Source: Owenia fusiformis (Eukaryota; Annelida; Polychaeta; Sabellida; Oweniidae). From it: 64,000 nucleotides of DNA. The DNA lies in contig CAIIXF020000010.1 in the NCBI GenBank assembly GCA_903813345.2, positions 3,031,169-3,095,168 of the forward strand. The letters run 5' to 3'. Under the pieces are notes generated by a model, which worked only from the letters and a program-made list of their open reading frames with translations, did not search any database and was not told where the DNA came from. Position numbers and translations under genes: made by a program. Shown here in pieces: positions 25,563 through 39,736 of the stretch; position 1 is the stretch's first letter; each line of letters starts with the position of its first letter.

Positions 25563-26331
25563 TCTCTTCCACGGTCATCAATACTAATTTGTGCTTAATT
25601 GGCGATAAAGCAAATTGTGAACTCTCGGTCATTGTAGGCTTAGGGTATAGAAAGGGGGGTGGGGTATACGCAGTATGACTGTAAGTGCGTTCTACTTATA
25701 CAGGTCTCATTATACCTAAATCCCATATGATCCCTCCCTCAATGAGATAAAAAATAAAATAAAGCTAGAGTTTATTCTCTTTATATTTATGCTCAGATAG
25801 AGATGTTTCTAAAATGAAATCTATTTGGGTTTATATAATTTACTGAAAAACATATTAAAATTTCATTCTGGCCTAAATTGCTTGAAATCTAAAATTCATC
25901 GTAATACCCACATATTCACATGATGAGAACCTATGAAAATAGTTTATTCAGAAAGTACATTTCATTGCAGTTTGCTGTTAAATACCTGCAGTCTTTCCAT
26001 AACCTCTCCCCCTTCATTCTAAGAATCAGACCTTGTATTGATTTCTCAATTGAACTATGATATATTGCGTCTAAGAATATGTACTCTATAGCTTGATTTT
26101 ATCAAATGCAATATCTGGCGTGTAAAAGGACATCTGACATTATTTAGCTAATAAAACTTCCGAATTGCTTATAATAAGATTAAGTTTAAGTGATCGATTG
26201 TCTATATCAGGTCACTGTGTTCCCTTCCCCAATACTGTGAGCCATCCATCTCTGCCTTAATTTTTCTTAGTAACTTTTTCTGTTATATTAAGCTTTAAGA
26301 TTTTACAAAAATTCAGTGATAATTAGCTAAT

Positions 26332-26492
26332 TACAGATACGCCTGTCTTAGTGAACACCTCTCTAGTGAACACTTGCGTCGAGTGAACACTCATACTCGG
26401 CACATACACCACTGACTTATGTATAAGTTCACCTCTCTGGAGTGAACACCTTCTTTGGCTCCATAGAAGTTCACTATATACAGGTTTTACCA
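26332..26492. mobile_element. Dispersed repeat with GTGAACACCT motifs (MITE-like)
   Basis: Starts acagatacgcctgtcttag and ends tatacaggttttacc, with gtgaacacct and its complement repeated inside. Diverged relatives lie at 18888-19035 and about 46830-46945. Non-coding. The terminal symmetry is only approximate. Confidence 0.5.
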
Positions 26493-27669
26493 TATTAAAA
26501 AATCAAGATTCTGCACTTATGCTACAGCATAGAATAAAAAACAAGATACATGATTAGATAAATAAAGATACATTGTGAATAATATTGTGCCTAAATATGA
26601 AAATAGCCTGAAAGTTTATCCAGCTTTCCAAACTTTGTAACAATCTGTCATGCAATTTATCTGGAAATTCTTTCAAAAGAAAAAAAGTCACGTGCCACGA
26701 TATGACTGCCAAGTCATACCATCCTGAAAAGTTTAGAACAAAGAAGGCTATGTGATATCACACCATTTTTAGACATGATTACGAACATGTGTAATTCCCT
26801 CCATCGATGATAAACTTGACCCGCAACTTCCTGGTAATAGGCCCATAGACATCACTTCCTGTCTGAATGGATCAATGCTAATTGAGATTCTATCCAAATA
26901 GAAAGATCTGGAAACTCAGTCTGTAAGCCTCCTCCATGTAAATGTTACTATTCCTCAAAGTTAGCCAGAGGGACTGCTTACTTATGATTTTCAATTATTT
27001 CATAGGAACGGAAGTAGTTAAGACACTGTAGCTGCATTGAGATCCATATGTAGATCTGACTTAAGACCTGGATAAGGTCACGTGCATTGTCACAAATTGA
27101 TTTTTCAAATTGCATTCTGTCAGATTATTTGGTTTTATAGGCTCAGCCTCATGCTCTAATTTGGTCTGACCTGTTTTGAAACTTTCTATATTCAAATTGT
27201 CTACCAATTATGAGCAACCTGATTGGTTTATATTATGGGATTTATTATACTACTATGAGGCTCAGAGCTTGGTTATTATTGCAGATGAAGCTATCTTTTA
27301 TAAAGCAAAATCAAATTATTGAAAGGGTTTTTATAATACAGGGGATGCCATAATTACAAAATATGTAGGACAATCCAATAAAACATATCCCTGGTGACGG
27401 TATCTCTTTGTATTAATTCACAGGGTTCAAGTCTCAGTCTAATATTATATTTTTGCTGAATAATTATAAACTCATTAATCAATAATTGATACATCGAATG
27501 GCATCAAGTGCATTATTAGACAATGGTTTTCGATGGATTGTTACTTATGATTGTACCAAAATTAGGCTAACATTTTATGTGTGCCAATAACTAAAAATAA
27601 CTTGAAAGGAATCTCATCAAAAAATTAGAATATTCTTAATTACTTATGTATATTTGTTTTTATTTGCAG

Positions 27670-27768
27670 GATTCAAGTCCTGGGATGTTGCAGCTACAGG
27701 GTGTGCCATAAATGAGGAACTCAACAATTTGGTTGCAGAGAACCCCAAAGGAGAACAGGGAGCATGTG
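27670..27768 (+). CDS. MAP1/Futsch-family protein, coding exon 2
   Basis: Flanked by acceptor tatttgcag and donor gtaggt (27769). It supplies residues 31-63 plus one base, beginning FKSWDVAATGCAINEELNNL. This corresponds to the RSWD..NL(D/E)..L segment found in the same small exon of vertebrate MAP1 genes. Phase is 1 at both ends, matching exons 1 and 3 exactly. It lies 24.9 kb from exon 1 and 13.2 kb from exon 3. It is too short to be seen as an isolated reading frame and is identified by homology and phase. Confidence 0.9.
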
Positions 27769-30481
27769 GTAGGTAGATTTCATGAGATAGATAATGCAAA
27801 ATTGCTTTAAATTTTAAAAATCATTTAAAACAATGTTCAGTTAAAAAAAATTCAAAATATGTTCCTTGGCTTGTTTGTTCTGAATTATTTAAACAGTACA
27901 AAATCATGTTCTGTTTTATTTGGCTCTTCAATGTGTTTATGTGTTTATGATGACATACAAGCATTTCCTGGTGTGTTAAAAGTTCACTTCTTGAATTTGT
28001 TTACAAGAATGTGAAAAACTGATACCCATTAGTTTGACTTTGATTCTTTACAAGAAACTATGTACACGACACTGCATGTGTGAGACTGTACATGTATGTA
28101 TATTTGAGACTATATGTAAATGTGAGTAGTTATAATTTATCATAATAAACATGAGATGTACATAAGGGAGTGTATGCCTCAGACAATGTAAGCATTCAAC
28201 AGACCCCAAAAATGTTTTGTGTTAATTTTCTTTTTTCGAGTTGTTCAGAAATTATAATTCTTAGTAATTCTGAGCTTGAATTGAAATATATTGGCCTTTG
28301 GGTATGGTCAAGAAAATGTGTTAGGTCATTTTACTGAAAACTGGTTAATATAGGAAAATACATTAGAGCTTTATTAGAGTCTAAATATAGGACATTGTTA
28401 ATAACTGAAATATATTAAAGGTCATCCTGAAGCAAGATTAATTACATAGGGGAATAAGAAGTAAAGGCCAGTATGATGCCTTACAAAAATTTCAGAAAAC
28501 AATTTCAGTCAAATTCCATTGAGATGTTCCTGTTTGCAATCTACTGTAACTTGAGTTAATTTGATGCTATTTTATGTTGCAGTTTTTTTTTTGATACATT
28601 GCGGCTATTTGATTTGGTTTATTTTCTAATTTGTCAGAATCAGACCATGTTTTATATTGACCACATTCTTGCATTTTTCACTAAATAAAGCTGCATCTTA
28701 TTATTAAAGTGTGTTTGTGAGTTTAACGTTTATTTACTATTACCTTTCTAAATCATTTCAGAAGACTTATTATTAAAGCTGATCAGATAATTTTATACAT
28801 GTATAAATGCCAAAAAACAGACATATAAATAACTGTAAAATTTCTCTTGAATCCAAACCTTTTAATGAGACCTGATTACCTCTTGTGTGTAATAACTAAT
28901 TGTCTACCCCCCCCCCTCCTCATTGTATTTGGGGAAGGGAAATTCATAATAGGATAGGGTGTATGCATGACTAGACACTCTATTGTTATATTGAAACTCT
29001 GGGGTGTTTAGTCTGCCTTGTTAACTCGAAAGAGAATCTGATTAAGCAATGTTTAACAAGATCAGAGAATTCTATAGAGATTTTCAAGTATCCTGAAGGG
29101 ACCCAGTTCCTGTTAAAATTGTCACTTTTGTCTGCCTATTCTGATGAATGGTCTTTTTCTATGATGCTTAGCTTAAATATTCAGGGATAGATGTGGGAAT
29201 ACATATATATTTTGAAAATTTTTAGATTTTTTATCATAAATGTAAAATTTGGGAGAAAATGGACCCCGGACCCTTAAAATAGGCCATTCTACTTAAAAAG
29301 GCCAATTCCTCATAAAAACGTTGAAATCATTATGATAAAATTTTGCAATTTCACAAGACTTTGTAATTTTGGATCTAACGTTTTCCCAATGTCTTTCACT
29401 CAATCTATTTTAACTCAATTAAGTTTTGGAAAATCAGTCTGATCAAATTTGGATTTTTATATAACTTTGAGACCCCGGAATATGTAAACTGTGAATTTGT
29501 ATCTAATTAAGAAAAAACAATGGGAGAACAATACATATTATATACATCTCCTGAAGTAGAAGCCTTATAGTCAGATATTGTAATCTTCATAATATAACAT
29601 AAAAGCTCAACATAACATGATAAGAGCTCAGGTGTCGCCTTTCATTAACATGTCTGTATTTATATATTAATAGAAACTCCATACATTTTTTTCCTCAGGT
29701 TCTGCCACCTGAATGTCACATTAACCCTGTATAATTGCAGAATCCTCTTTTCTCTCCGAGACTGCATCTATAAATATGGGAAGATCATCTATACTTCTTA
29801 TACAAGGAGCTTGATAATTAATGTAATAATTGATGTATCTTGGAGTACTGTTAACCATATTTTTGAGGGTAGTGTAAGACATACCCTAAACCTAAAGGGT
29901 ACTGAATGATAATCACTTTGAAAATTCAGAATCTAGTACATCTAGACTCTTTGAAATCGTAACAGAAAATATTCTATAAACCCAAGTTTTTTCTGTCTTT
30001 ATCTGCGTAGATTCAGTCAAAGATTAACAGTTTTCTTTTGAGACTTGATTACACCCAACATGCATCTGTTTTTCTGTTTCATTGTTTTGAAGAAGTATTT
30101 GCACAAACCTTTGTTGAATATATTGCCATTTTACATGCAGCCATTCTGTTAAAACCAAATTGATTCACTTTGATTTCTTGCTCTCTGTCAGGCCATGTCA
30201 GTCAACAATATATCATAGCGTCATTATTTAAGATTAGACAATTTTGAAATTGCTTGAATAATTTTTATTCAAATAATAACAATTGCTTGAATAATTTTAT
30301 TCAGGTCATTTTAAAATTGCCAAATCTTGCATGGGGTTGACAGTGCTTCATTTGGGAGAATCTAAGAAGGGGTGAATAACAAAAACATTATATTCAGTAG
30401 TATTGATATTTACTCCTACATAGAATGATTAATTCACTATTTCCTGAGTTTGAAGACAAGGATCATGTCAGGCTACATTAT

Positions 30482-32933
30482 TATGTCACCACCAAAAGTG
30501 GTGACATATTGTTATGGTCTCCGTTTTTTTTTATGTCACCACCAAAAGTGGTGACATATTGTTATGGTCTCCGTTTTTTTGCGACGGCGGTTGGTGGTTG
30601 GCGGTTGGTGGTTGGCGTCCGGCGTCTGGCGGTTGGCGTCCGGCGTCTGTAACAATTTCTTACAACTTCCTATAACTTAACAAATACTGTTTAGACTGAC
30701 TTCAATTTTTTTCTAAATCATCAACATGTTCTCAGAAGTTCAAATCTGACTTTAGATTTGACATTTGACCTTCAATGACCTTCTCAAGGTCAAAAAGGTC
30801 TTTTTTCAACTTGCTTCACATTGACTAAATTTTTTTTCAAAATCATCTACATGTTCTCAGAAATTCAAATCTGACTTTAGATTTGACATTTGACCTTCAA
30901 ATCTGACTTTAGATTTGACATTTGACCTTCAATGACCTTCTCAAGGTCAAAAAAGGTCAAAAAGGTCTGTTTTCAACTTGCTTCAAATTGACTAAATTTT
31001 TTTTTTCAAAATCATCTACGTGTTCTCAGAAATTCAAATCTGACTTAAGATTTGACATTTGACCTTCAATGACCTTCTCAAGGTCAAAAAAGGTCAAAAA
31101 GGTCTGTTTTCAACTTGCTTCAAATTGACTAAATTTTTTTTTCAAAATCATCTACATGTTCTCAGAAATTCAAATCTGACTTTATATTTGACATTTGACC
31201 TTCAATGACCTTCTCAAGGTCAAAAAAGGTCAAAAAGGTCTTTTTTCAACTTGCTTCAAATTGACTAAATTTTTTTTTCAAAATCATCTACGTGTTCTCA
31301 GAAATTCAAATCTGACTTTAGATTTGACTTAAGATTTGACATTTGACCTTCAATGACCTTCTCAAAGTCAAAAAAGGTCAAAAAGGTATTTTTTCAACTT
31401 GCTTCAAATTGACTAAATTTTTTTTTCAAAATCATCTACATGTTCTCAGAAATTCAAATCTGACTTTAGATTTGACATTTGACCTTCAATGACCTTCTCA
31501 AGGTCAAAAAAGGTCAAAAAGGTCTTTTTTCAACTTGCTTCAAATTGACTAAATTTTTTTTTCAAAATCATCTACGTGTTCTCAGAAATTCAAATCTGAC
31601 TTAAGATTTGACATTTGACCTTCAATGACCTTCCTCAAGGTCAAAAAAGGTCAAAAAGGTCTGTTTTCAACTTGCTTCAAATTGACTAAAATTTTTTTTC
31701 AAAATCATCTACATGTTCTCAGAAATTCAAATCTGACTTTAGATTTGAGATTTGACATTTGACCTTCAATGACCTTCTCAAAGTCAAAAAAGGTCTTTTT
31801 TCAACTTGCTTCAAATTGACTAAATTTTTTTTCAAAATCATCTACATGTTCTCAGAAATTCAAATCTGACTTTAGATTTGACATTTGACCTTCAATGACC
31901 TTCTCAATGTCAAAAAAGGTCAAAAAGGTATTTTTTCATCTTGCTTCAAATTGACTAAATTTTTTTTCAAAATCATCTACATGTTCTCAGAAATTCAAAT
32001 ATGACTTTAGATTTGACATTTGACCTTCAATGAACTTCTCAAGGTCAAAAAAGGTCAAAAAGGTCTTTTTTCAACTTGCTTCAAATTGACTAATTTTTTT
32101 TTTCAAAATCATATCATCTACATGCTCTCAGAAATTCAAATCTGACTTTAGATTTGACATTTGACCTTTAATGACCTTCTCAAGGTCAAAAAAGGTCAAA
32201 AAGGTCTGTTTTCAACTTGCTTCAAATTGACTAAAAAAATTTTCAAAATCATCTACGTGTTCTCAGAAATTCAAATCTGACTTTAGATTTGACTTAAGAT
32301 TTGACATTTGACCTTCAATGACCTTCTCAAAGTCAAAAAAGGTCTTTTTTCAACTTGCTTCAAATTGACAAAATTTTTTTTTCAAAATCATCTACATGTT
32401 CTCAGAAATTCAAATCTGACTTTAGATTTGGCATTTCACCTTCAATGACCTTCTCAATGTCAAAAAAGGTCAAAAAGGTATTTTTTCATCTTGCTTCAAA
32501 TTGACTAAATCTTTTTTCAAAATCATCTACATGTTCTCAGAAATTCAAATATGACTTTAGATTTGACTTTAGATTTGACATTTGACCTTCAATGACCTTC
32601 TCAAGGTCAAAAAAGGTCAAAAAGGTCTTTTTTCAACTTGCTTCAAATTGACTAAGTTTTTTTTTCAAAATCATCTACATGTTCTCAGATATTCAAATCT
32701 GACTTTAGATTTGACATTTGACCTTTAATGACCTTCTCAAGGTCAAAAAAGGTCAAAATGGTCTGTTTTCAACTTGCTTCAAATTGACCAATTTTTTTTT
32801 TCAAAATCATCTACATCTTTTCAGAAGTTCAAATTTGACTTTACAAGTTCTCAGAAATTCAAATCTGACTTAAGTTTGAACTCATAATATTCTGAGCAAC
32901 TAGGTGGTGACATTTTGTCATGTTAATGCCTTG
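30482..32933. mobile_element. Hairpin-ended array element, family 2, array-bearing copy
   Basis: The left end is a hairpin (GTCACCAC, loop, GTGGTGAC) followed by atattgttatggtctccg. This ~50-bp head is duplicated in tandem. A ggttggcgtccggcgtctg tract follows. The right end is a single stem copy, GGTGGTGACATTTTGTCATG, then TTAATGCCTTG. The core is a ~137-bp tandem array (see separate entry). Three minimal copies elsewhere (47.2, 50.3 and 51.0 kb) share both ends without the array, which fixes the termini. No protein is encoded. Confidence 0.85.
30720..32880. repeat. ~137-bp tandem array (about 15 units) inside family 2 element
   Basis: Each unit carries tctcagaaattcaaatctga, then atttgacatttgaccttcaa, tgaccttctcaaggtcaaaa, cttgcttcaaattgactaaa, a T-run, and aaaatcatctacatgttc. 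Unit length varies (about 125-165 bp) through small internal duplications of the tgactttagatt and aggtcaaaa motifs. The inverted tgacctt/aaggtca pairs could form short hairpins in each unit. Confidence 0.93.
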
Positions 32934-34184
32934 TGCATGCATTTGTCATACCTATTCATTCTGAGAGTGCATTAATCAATATAAATGAACCATACTTTTT
33001 GTGTTATGAGAAAATGTTTATTGAATGGGGTTATGATTCAGGAGATTGATCAGGCAATACCAAACACATTGGCCAAGTGTCCATGTTAAAGGATGCAACA
33101 ATGGAACAGGGGGAACTCAATAATTAAAATAAATAATTAAAGAGTAAAAGTGACATTCTGCACTTAACGTCCCGAGCCAGAGCTTATGAGTTATTATAAA
33201 TGAAGCAAAATCAAACGATTGAAAAGTGTAGTGGTCTGAAAAAGGGTTTTCTGAAACATGCTCAATTCTCAGAATATTTTGTCATATTATTGGTGACACC
33301 CTTGTGTTTCATTGTTGCTGAGGCGTTTGTATCATATTGTTTGTGAGCCAACAGCATCACCTGCCTTCTGCCCGACTAAGCCAATATGCTAAGAGGAGTT
33401 CTAGCAATTATAATAGTAGAAGTCAAAGATGTCATTACGGTCCATACATTTCTTAACTTCATTCAGGTTCTATGTATTATTCAGTAATTTGTATGCAGGG
33501 GAGATAACAGACTGAGGCAGTAAGGCATTGTATGTACAATTAACAAACAGCCAGAACTGCATAAACTGACTTGAAATGAGATGATTCCTGGCTCCTGATT
33601 ATATTCATGGAACATTCTAGTAATATATTGTACAGACCAGTCTTATCTCTGTCATCCCTCATATGTTCCAGGAAAGCCAGGAATTATTGCAAGTATTGTT
33701 ATCAGCCAGATGTCATGTTTTGACTAATAAGACCTGTGAAGAGTGATTTACATGGGTCTCATTTACAGTTTGAAAACTGTTCTCTGTAGACACTATACAG
33801 ATCTGAATCCTCACTCACGTACATGTATGTTTATGGGGTCAAATGCAAGTATTACATATGCCTACCACACCCAAACTGAGACCATGATACCTGAAGCTGA
33901 AGCCTACCTAATTTTCTACTTATTTTTACACCAGCTCCATTTTTGATTCTCAATATCTGATGCAAATATGGATATACTTAAGTATTTCACACATATTATA
34001 TGTTAGAAAGCTGCTTAATATTAAATGATGAATTTTAAGTTGATTATCTAATGAAAATTGAAAAAAAAACTGCCAGATATATAATTTAAAAACACTATCA
34101 CATTCATTTATATTAACTGTATCATTTTAGGGGATTTGCAAGGTAATATACATTAATAAGGAAAAGGTGTTCAATGATAAATAA

Positions 34185-35322
34185 TTATCCCATCGAACGA
34201 AGTTCGGAGGGATATAGGGAACGCCTCCGTCCGTCCGTCCGTACGTACGTACGTACGTACGTACGTCCGTCCGTCCGTACGTACGTCCGTCCGTACGTAC
34301 GTACGGCCGTCCGTCCGGGCAATAACTCAAATACCGTTTGCCCGATTTTATTCATATTTTGTATACATATACCCTATGGGGGTAGAAGTTCTGCTCGAAA
34401 GCCGATTTTCAAAATGGCCGCTTATTTAAAAATGGCGGCCATTTTAGTGCCGATTTTACAGTAATTTAGGTGCAATATGTAAAACTGTAATAGCAATATG
34501 TTTTAAATGTAAAAAAAATTACATAGGACATTAATAAAGCAAGAAATGTAGATATTAAAAAAGCACATGGCAGCCATATTGAAAAATGGCGGCCTTTCTC
34601 GTTATTTTACGATTTTTGCTGTAACTCGAAAAGTAGTGGAGCGATTTTGTTCATATTTGGTATGTGAATACTATAAGCATGGCACACTGTCTAATGATAC
34701 TTTTGGTAGAAGGCGGCCATTTTGAAAAATGGCGGACATTTTGAAAAATGGCCGCCATTTTAACTTATTTTACTAAAACTCGAAAAGTAGTGTGGCGATT
34801 TTGTTCATATTTGGTATGTGAATACGTATAGGCATGGCACACTGTCTAATGACACTTTTGGTAGAGGGCGGTCATTTTTCAAAATGGCCGCCATTTTAAC
34901 GTATTTTACTATAACTCGAAAAGTAGTGGAGCGATTTTGTTCATATTTGGTATGTGAATACTGTAAGCATGGCACACTGTCTAATGACACTTTTGGTAGA
35001 AGGTGGCCATTTTGAAAAATGGCGGACATTTTGAAAAATGGCTGCCATTTTAACCTTTTTTACTATAACTTGAAAAGTAGTGGAGCGATTTTGTTCATAT
35101 TTGGTACGTGAATACGTATAAGCATGGCACACTGTCTAATGACACTTTTGGTAGAAGGCGGACATTTTTCAAAATGGCCACCATTTTAACGTATTTTACT
35201 ATAACTCGAAAAGTAGTAGAGCGATTTTGTTCATATTTGGTATGTGAATATTATAAGCATGGCACACTGTCTAATGACACTTTTGGTAGAAGGTGCCCCT
35301 TTTGAAAAATGTTCGATGGGAT
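34185..35322. mobile_element. Hairpin-ended array element, family 3, copy 1
   Basis: The left end is ATCCCATCGAAC, a short loop and GTTCGGAGGGAT (34187-34213). The right end is a single inverted copy, CGATGGGAT (35314-35322). After the head come (gtcc)n/(gtac)n simple repeats (34228-34318), then ataactcaaata..ttcatatttt. The core has about five 134-155 bp units (34620-35310), each with aactcgaaaagtagtggagc, ttcatatttggta and aatggcggccatttt-type palindromes. Longer and shorter units alternate. The short reading frames in both directions here are products of the repeat. Confidence 0.8.
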
Positions 35323-37984
35323 TCGCTACGCTTTGGCGTTGCCGTTGTTCTGGTTGAAATCAATTTTAAATTTTACTTTGAAATACTGTCACCCTGGGTA
35401 AATAAAAATGATTCATCAAATATTGATTAGTACTTTTCCTCGAAATATGAAGATAGATCTGCAATAAAACAATCACCGTGACATTACCAGAATGACAAAC
35501 TCGTTAAAATAGATTGTGTTAGAAATATTTGGCGCCAGGTAGCTCTTGCATCGAAGCAATGATGAAATCATAACATTTTTGCATTCCTATCCCAAGGGAT
35601 TGTGAATTATTTACCATATGTTGGAATACAAGGTATTACATTCTAAAGTCTGGCGAACTTTACTTCTATTCAGTTATCTTTCATATCAACAGGAAACTGA
35701 GGGAAACGCTAATTCTGTTGCACTTTGGAAAGGATTATTTACGAGCTCTCTACCTGTAGAAGTAGAAGCAATTGAGACAATAGTATTATACCTGATCAAT
35801 ATACTGAATTACTCTTACCAATTAGTAACAATACAAAAACTCTTACTAATTAGGGAGAAAACAGGAAAATAGTGCACTCTCTTTGTCTCTATTGGGGAAG
35901 GGTACATTGCAGTTTAGTGTAAAATGTGTAATGATGGGCAGAGTGCAAAAAATTGTGTATTGGTGAAAAAGTTAGATAGACCCATTTCTGAAAAGCTATA
36001 CCCTGCATGCATAGTGTAGTTACAGACAAAGCTCTCTTTTAAGAAGCAAAGTCGAAAAAATGCAAAGGATAGAAAATTGTATGACCCACCTCTAATCCTC
36101 AAAGCACTATCACAAACACAAGAGAAGTAAAATGTGTAATTTATAGCATGTATTGCTCTTACGAGATTGTATTAGTAGTATTTAGAGGTGCAGCATAACC
36201 CAGACTGAGTTTCATAACATGATCATTTCCCATGCATTATGCCACTTTCTCAACATGATTTTTTCTATATAATTTGAATGAAGTCATATTTATTCTTGCA
36301 TTTCTAAGTAATTTCAAATATGGGCAGTTTGTCTGGTTGTTTTAGTCCATGCTTTTTCACATAATTTTGTATTTTAAAACATAAGCCACCATGACATTTT
36401 GAAAGATATGTAATTCTAGAATATGATGCAAACCAGCAAAGGTACATGTGCACATGTTCCCAAACATATTTTGAAGGTGTATTATTTGTAAGGTTATGAA
36501 GCATGTAGTACAGTTAGGTGCATTACTACAAGAAAACATGTTTGCTATCTCCCTAGTAATGAAGCAGATGAACGATGCATCCACTGGAGGTTTTTAAAAA
36601 GAGGCTTGTATATCGATATACTTGAAAATAAGAAAACGTGTGGCTGAGAAAATGAAAATGTGGTAGCTGAGTAGAAATTAGCTCATATATTGTATTTGAT
36701 TCAGGGTTCAAAACTTACAGTTGTCTAACTGCCAAAGTCAAGACTTTTCACTCTTGGCAATGAACTTAAAAAATAAGTTGCCAAATGGGCAATAGACTGA
36801 ATGCCAATATATCTTAAATTGGGCAATCATGGTTATTTTTATAATCTGTGTATTGTTTTGTTCTGTGCTTCAGACTGTTCAGTAAGATTTCAGGAACTTC
36901 TTGATTGATGAGAAATTTAGTTCACACAAGTGTGGAAGTATTTACCATGGGATTTGTATTTGTTTTTGTTTGAAACATGGTCTAACAGGAAAGAGGTTAA
37001 TTAAGCCAAGCTATATACATGATGTAGGAAATACACTACATATGTGTAACTGACCTTCTTAGACATTTGTTGTGTTCATCGTGATGCAATGATTATATCT
37101 CAGGTTTTCGTCATGAAATTGTGGATGAAGGATTTTGGTGCAACATTTTAGGATTTTTTTTTTAAATTTGGGGATTTTTGACTTTCTGGGGATAAAATCT
37201 TGGAATAATTCATGTTACTGATTTCAGTATAGTGAGAGCCCTGAACATTATTGTTCTATTTTGATTTTAAGCAGACTCTCTGTTATTTATTCCATTCCTT
37301 ATTTCTTGGGAGAGCATGGCATTCCATAATGCCATAACATATTAACATACATATCTGTTGTTTGAGAAGTTCATGCTACCATACAGTGTACTGTTCGACA
37401 GCAAAATTCCCATTTTACCTATATTGACTCAGGAAGTCCTAATTTGGTCAAACTATCCCCAATCTTCATGGTTTTCCAAATTCTTAGATAGGCGCAAATA
37501 TATTTTTATTAGGTGCATATAGATATTTAATTGGGTGCAAGGTGATTTTCAATTTCTAACTCACTATACTAATTTGTTTTCATAGTAAATAGACCAGAAA
37601 TAGAGATTTCATAACCCCACATCATCCTAATATAAAATAAAGCATATAGATGGATTTTTAAATTAACATCAGATTGAGAAAAAATGCTGAGAGATATTTA
37701 GAGCAAGGTTAAAATGTGAAATTAGCATTTTGAAAGCTGGTTTCCCTATTCATATCAATATAGTCTATGAGGTACTTAAAAGAAACACATGGCCCTGCAA
37801 TCTGGAATGTGGAATGTATATTTTCATGACCAAATGTTCAAGGTAAGGGGTGGATCAACAATTTGCCTTTTTGGTAATTGGTTGATGCTAATCTGTAAAA
37901 TATTGTAGTAAGTGATGACTGTAGGGTAGACAGTACACAAATTATTACTAACAATAAAGGTATAAATGGGTAAAGAGTAATATT

Positions 37985-38179
37985 AGTGATCTCCCCAGCA
38001 TTAAAGCATGTGGGCGCAGCACCCACCTGAGATTTTGATAACAGGCTTCCACCCACTTGAAAATCCATTTGCACCCACTTGAAAATGAGGAAAATTGGCA
38101 TATTTTGACCATTTTTGGTTTGAATTGTGAAAATGAGAATTTTGCACCGACTTGAGAAAAAATCCTATGGAGATCACTG
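37985..38179. mobile_element. Second copy of the CAGTGATCT MITE-like repeat
   Basis: Same orientation and layout as 19406-19611: tagtgatctcccc at the left, gcacccacttgaaaa motifs inside and gagatcactg at the right. Divergence by small substitutions and deletions. Confidence 0.65.
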
Positions 38180-39587
38180 AATACATGTATAGTCATAATA
38201 ATAAGGCATGATTGTCAGCTTAAAGGGGAGTGGTTTATGTGTTCATGTTTCTTTATTACCACCTATAAGATTGTGATTGTTTCTTCAAACTAACAATAGA
38301 GGGATCTGAGTCATTCTATTTAGATTATTGGCTGGATGATGGTCACTTGAAATTAGCTTTAGAGGGGAGGGGGTGAAAAATATTATTAAAGTCAGAGGTG
38401 TTCAGAGGTTTTCTGTTATTTGCATCATATATTATGAAATAGATATCTCAGAAAAGTGTCCAAATTATCAACATGTTCTACATTCCTAATTCCCACGTTT
38501 TATATTTTTTCCATATCCTGTCTGATAAGCATTGATGTTAATATCCCAATAGATGATGTCATATTGGCCATGTCACACTGCAGGGTTATATAAAAATATC
38601 ATTGATTTGAATATTTTACCTGCCAGTTGTTGTTTTTTTACCTGCCATCTTCTTCCTTTGATTCTAGTTCCGTTCTCTACTAATATAGGTGTGGACAGTT
38701 GGTTAAAAATTCATGAGGATTGATCAGGAAAGATTAAATCAATTTTCTGAAATTCTAAATACTATACTAAACTGTCAAAATAAAATAGATGAAAAAATTT
38801 CTGACTTTGCAACTTAAGCCATCTCGACAATCAATTTATTAGGTTTTTATAATATTTTCCCTGAAGGGTTAAGTGAATGTCTATATTAGTCTCTCTAAAG
38901 GTGAACTTTCTTGTGGTTTGGGTCACGATGACACCTCTTTGAAAAATGTCTGTCTCATGATTTGATTTTCATTTAAAAGCATTTGTGGATGAGGGTGAGA
39001 CAAATTAGCATATTACACGCTCTAAATTGTGTGTATTGTTAAAAAGAAGGATGTTAAGAATCCCCATGCTAGATGAATGTATATTTGAATATCCCTACAC
39101 TCCGAAAATGAATCTGCAAGAGGGGCTGTTAATAGAATGTATATCTTGGCGCAGAGATAGCATTGCAATTCAGATATTCCGACTTATCGCCTCATTTTAT
39201 TTTCTCTCAGAGTAAGAGCCACATATTTATACTAACATTTCATGCATCATAAAACCTCATAAATAAAGATAGTGTTAACTTAAAAAGTATTAGCTAGTAA
39301 TAGTCTTGCTCCAAGCCCTTCTGACATGTGCCTCATATATGCCTCATTAGCAGATTGCGTAGGGGGGGGGGGGGGGGTTCAGAGACTTAATACAAGACTA
39401 GGCTAGTATTGCATCAATGCTAATCCCAGCCAATTTAGCAAGTAAGCTCTATATCCATGTGATTTTGAGATCGGTCAAGATTGTGAACATTTTACCCACT
39501 TAGAAAAAATGTTGATGTCAGCGAGGTACAGTAGATTGTATACCTACCTCATATCCTTCATCAAAGAACTTCATTTCTGCTCTGGCA

Positions 39588-39736
39588 AAAATTTCTTTCA
39601 AAATCATGCAGTTTCTCACCATTCTGAGCACTGTTCAAGTGATTTTGACCCTTTTTGGGCCAAAATAGTCAAAATTGAACCCCTCTTGGAATTTTTCAAA
39701 AAATGAACCCCCTGGCAAATCCTAGCTACGGGCCTG
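39588..39736. mobile_element. Truncated copy of the CAGGCCCGTA MITE
   Basis: Shares the core of the 3304-3475 element (tttctcaccattctgagca, ttcaagtgattttg, gggccaaa, gaacccc) and ends ctagctacgggcctg. The left terminus is missing or diverged. A 16-G run at about 39362-39377 may be a separate fragment of the same family. Confidence 0.6.

Larger units (their letters stand above)
2789..27669 (+). other. MAP1 intron 1 (24.9 kb), repeat-rich
   Basis: A phase-1 intron with donor gtgaga and acceptor tatttgcag. No host coding exon was recognised inside it. Its mobile elements and tandem arrays are listed separately. The remaining stretches (about 3.5-6.7, 10.0-14.5, 15.0-19.4 and 25.6-27.6 kb) are AT-rich sequence with only short chance reading frames. 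Confidence 0.7.

Noticed and set aside
27420-27440. B-box-like gggttcaagtctc
   Set aside because: No A box, acceptor stem or terminator around it.
34127-35305. Several 60-96 codon frames (Arg/Thr-rich, FGRR.FFKMA)
   Set aside because: Products of the gtcc/gtac tract and the tandem units of the family 3 element.
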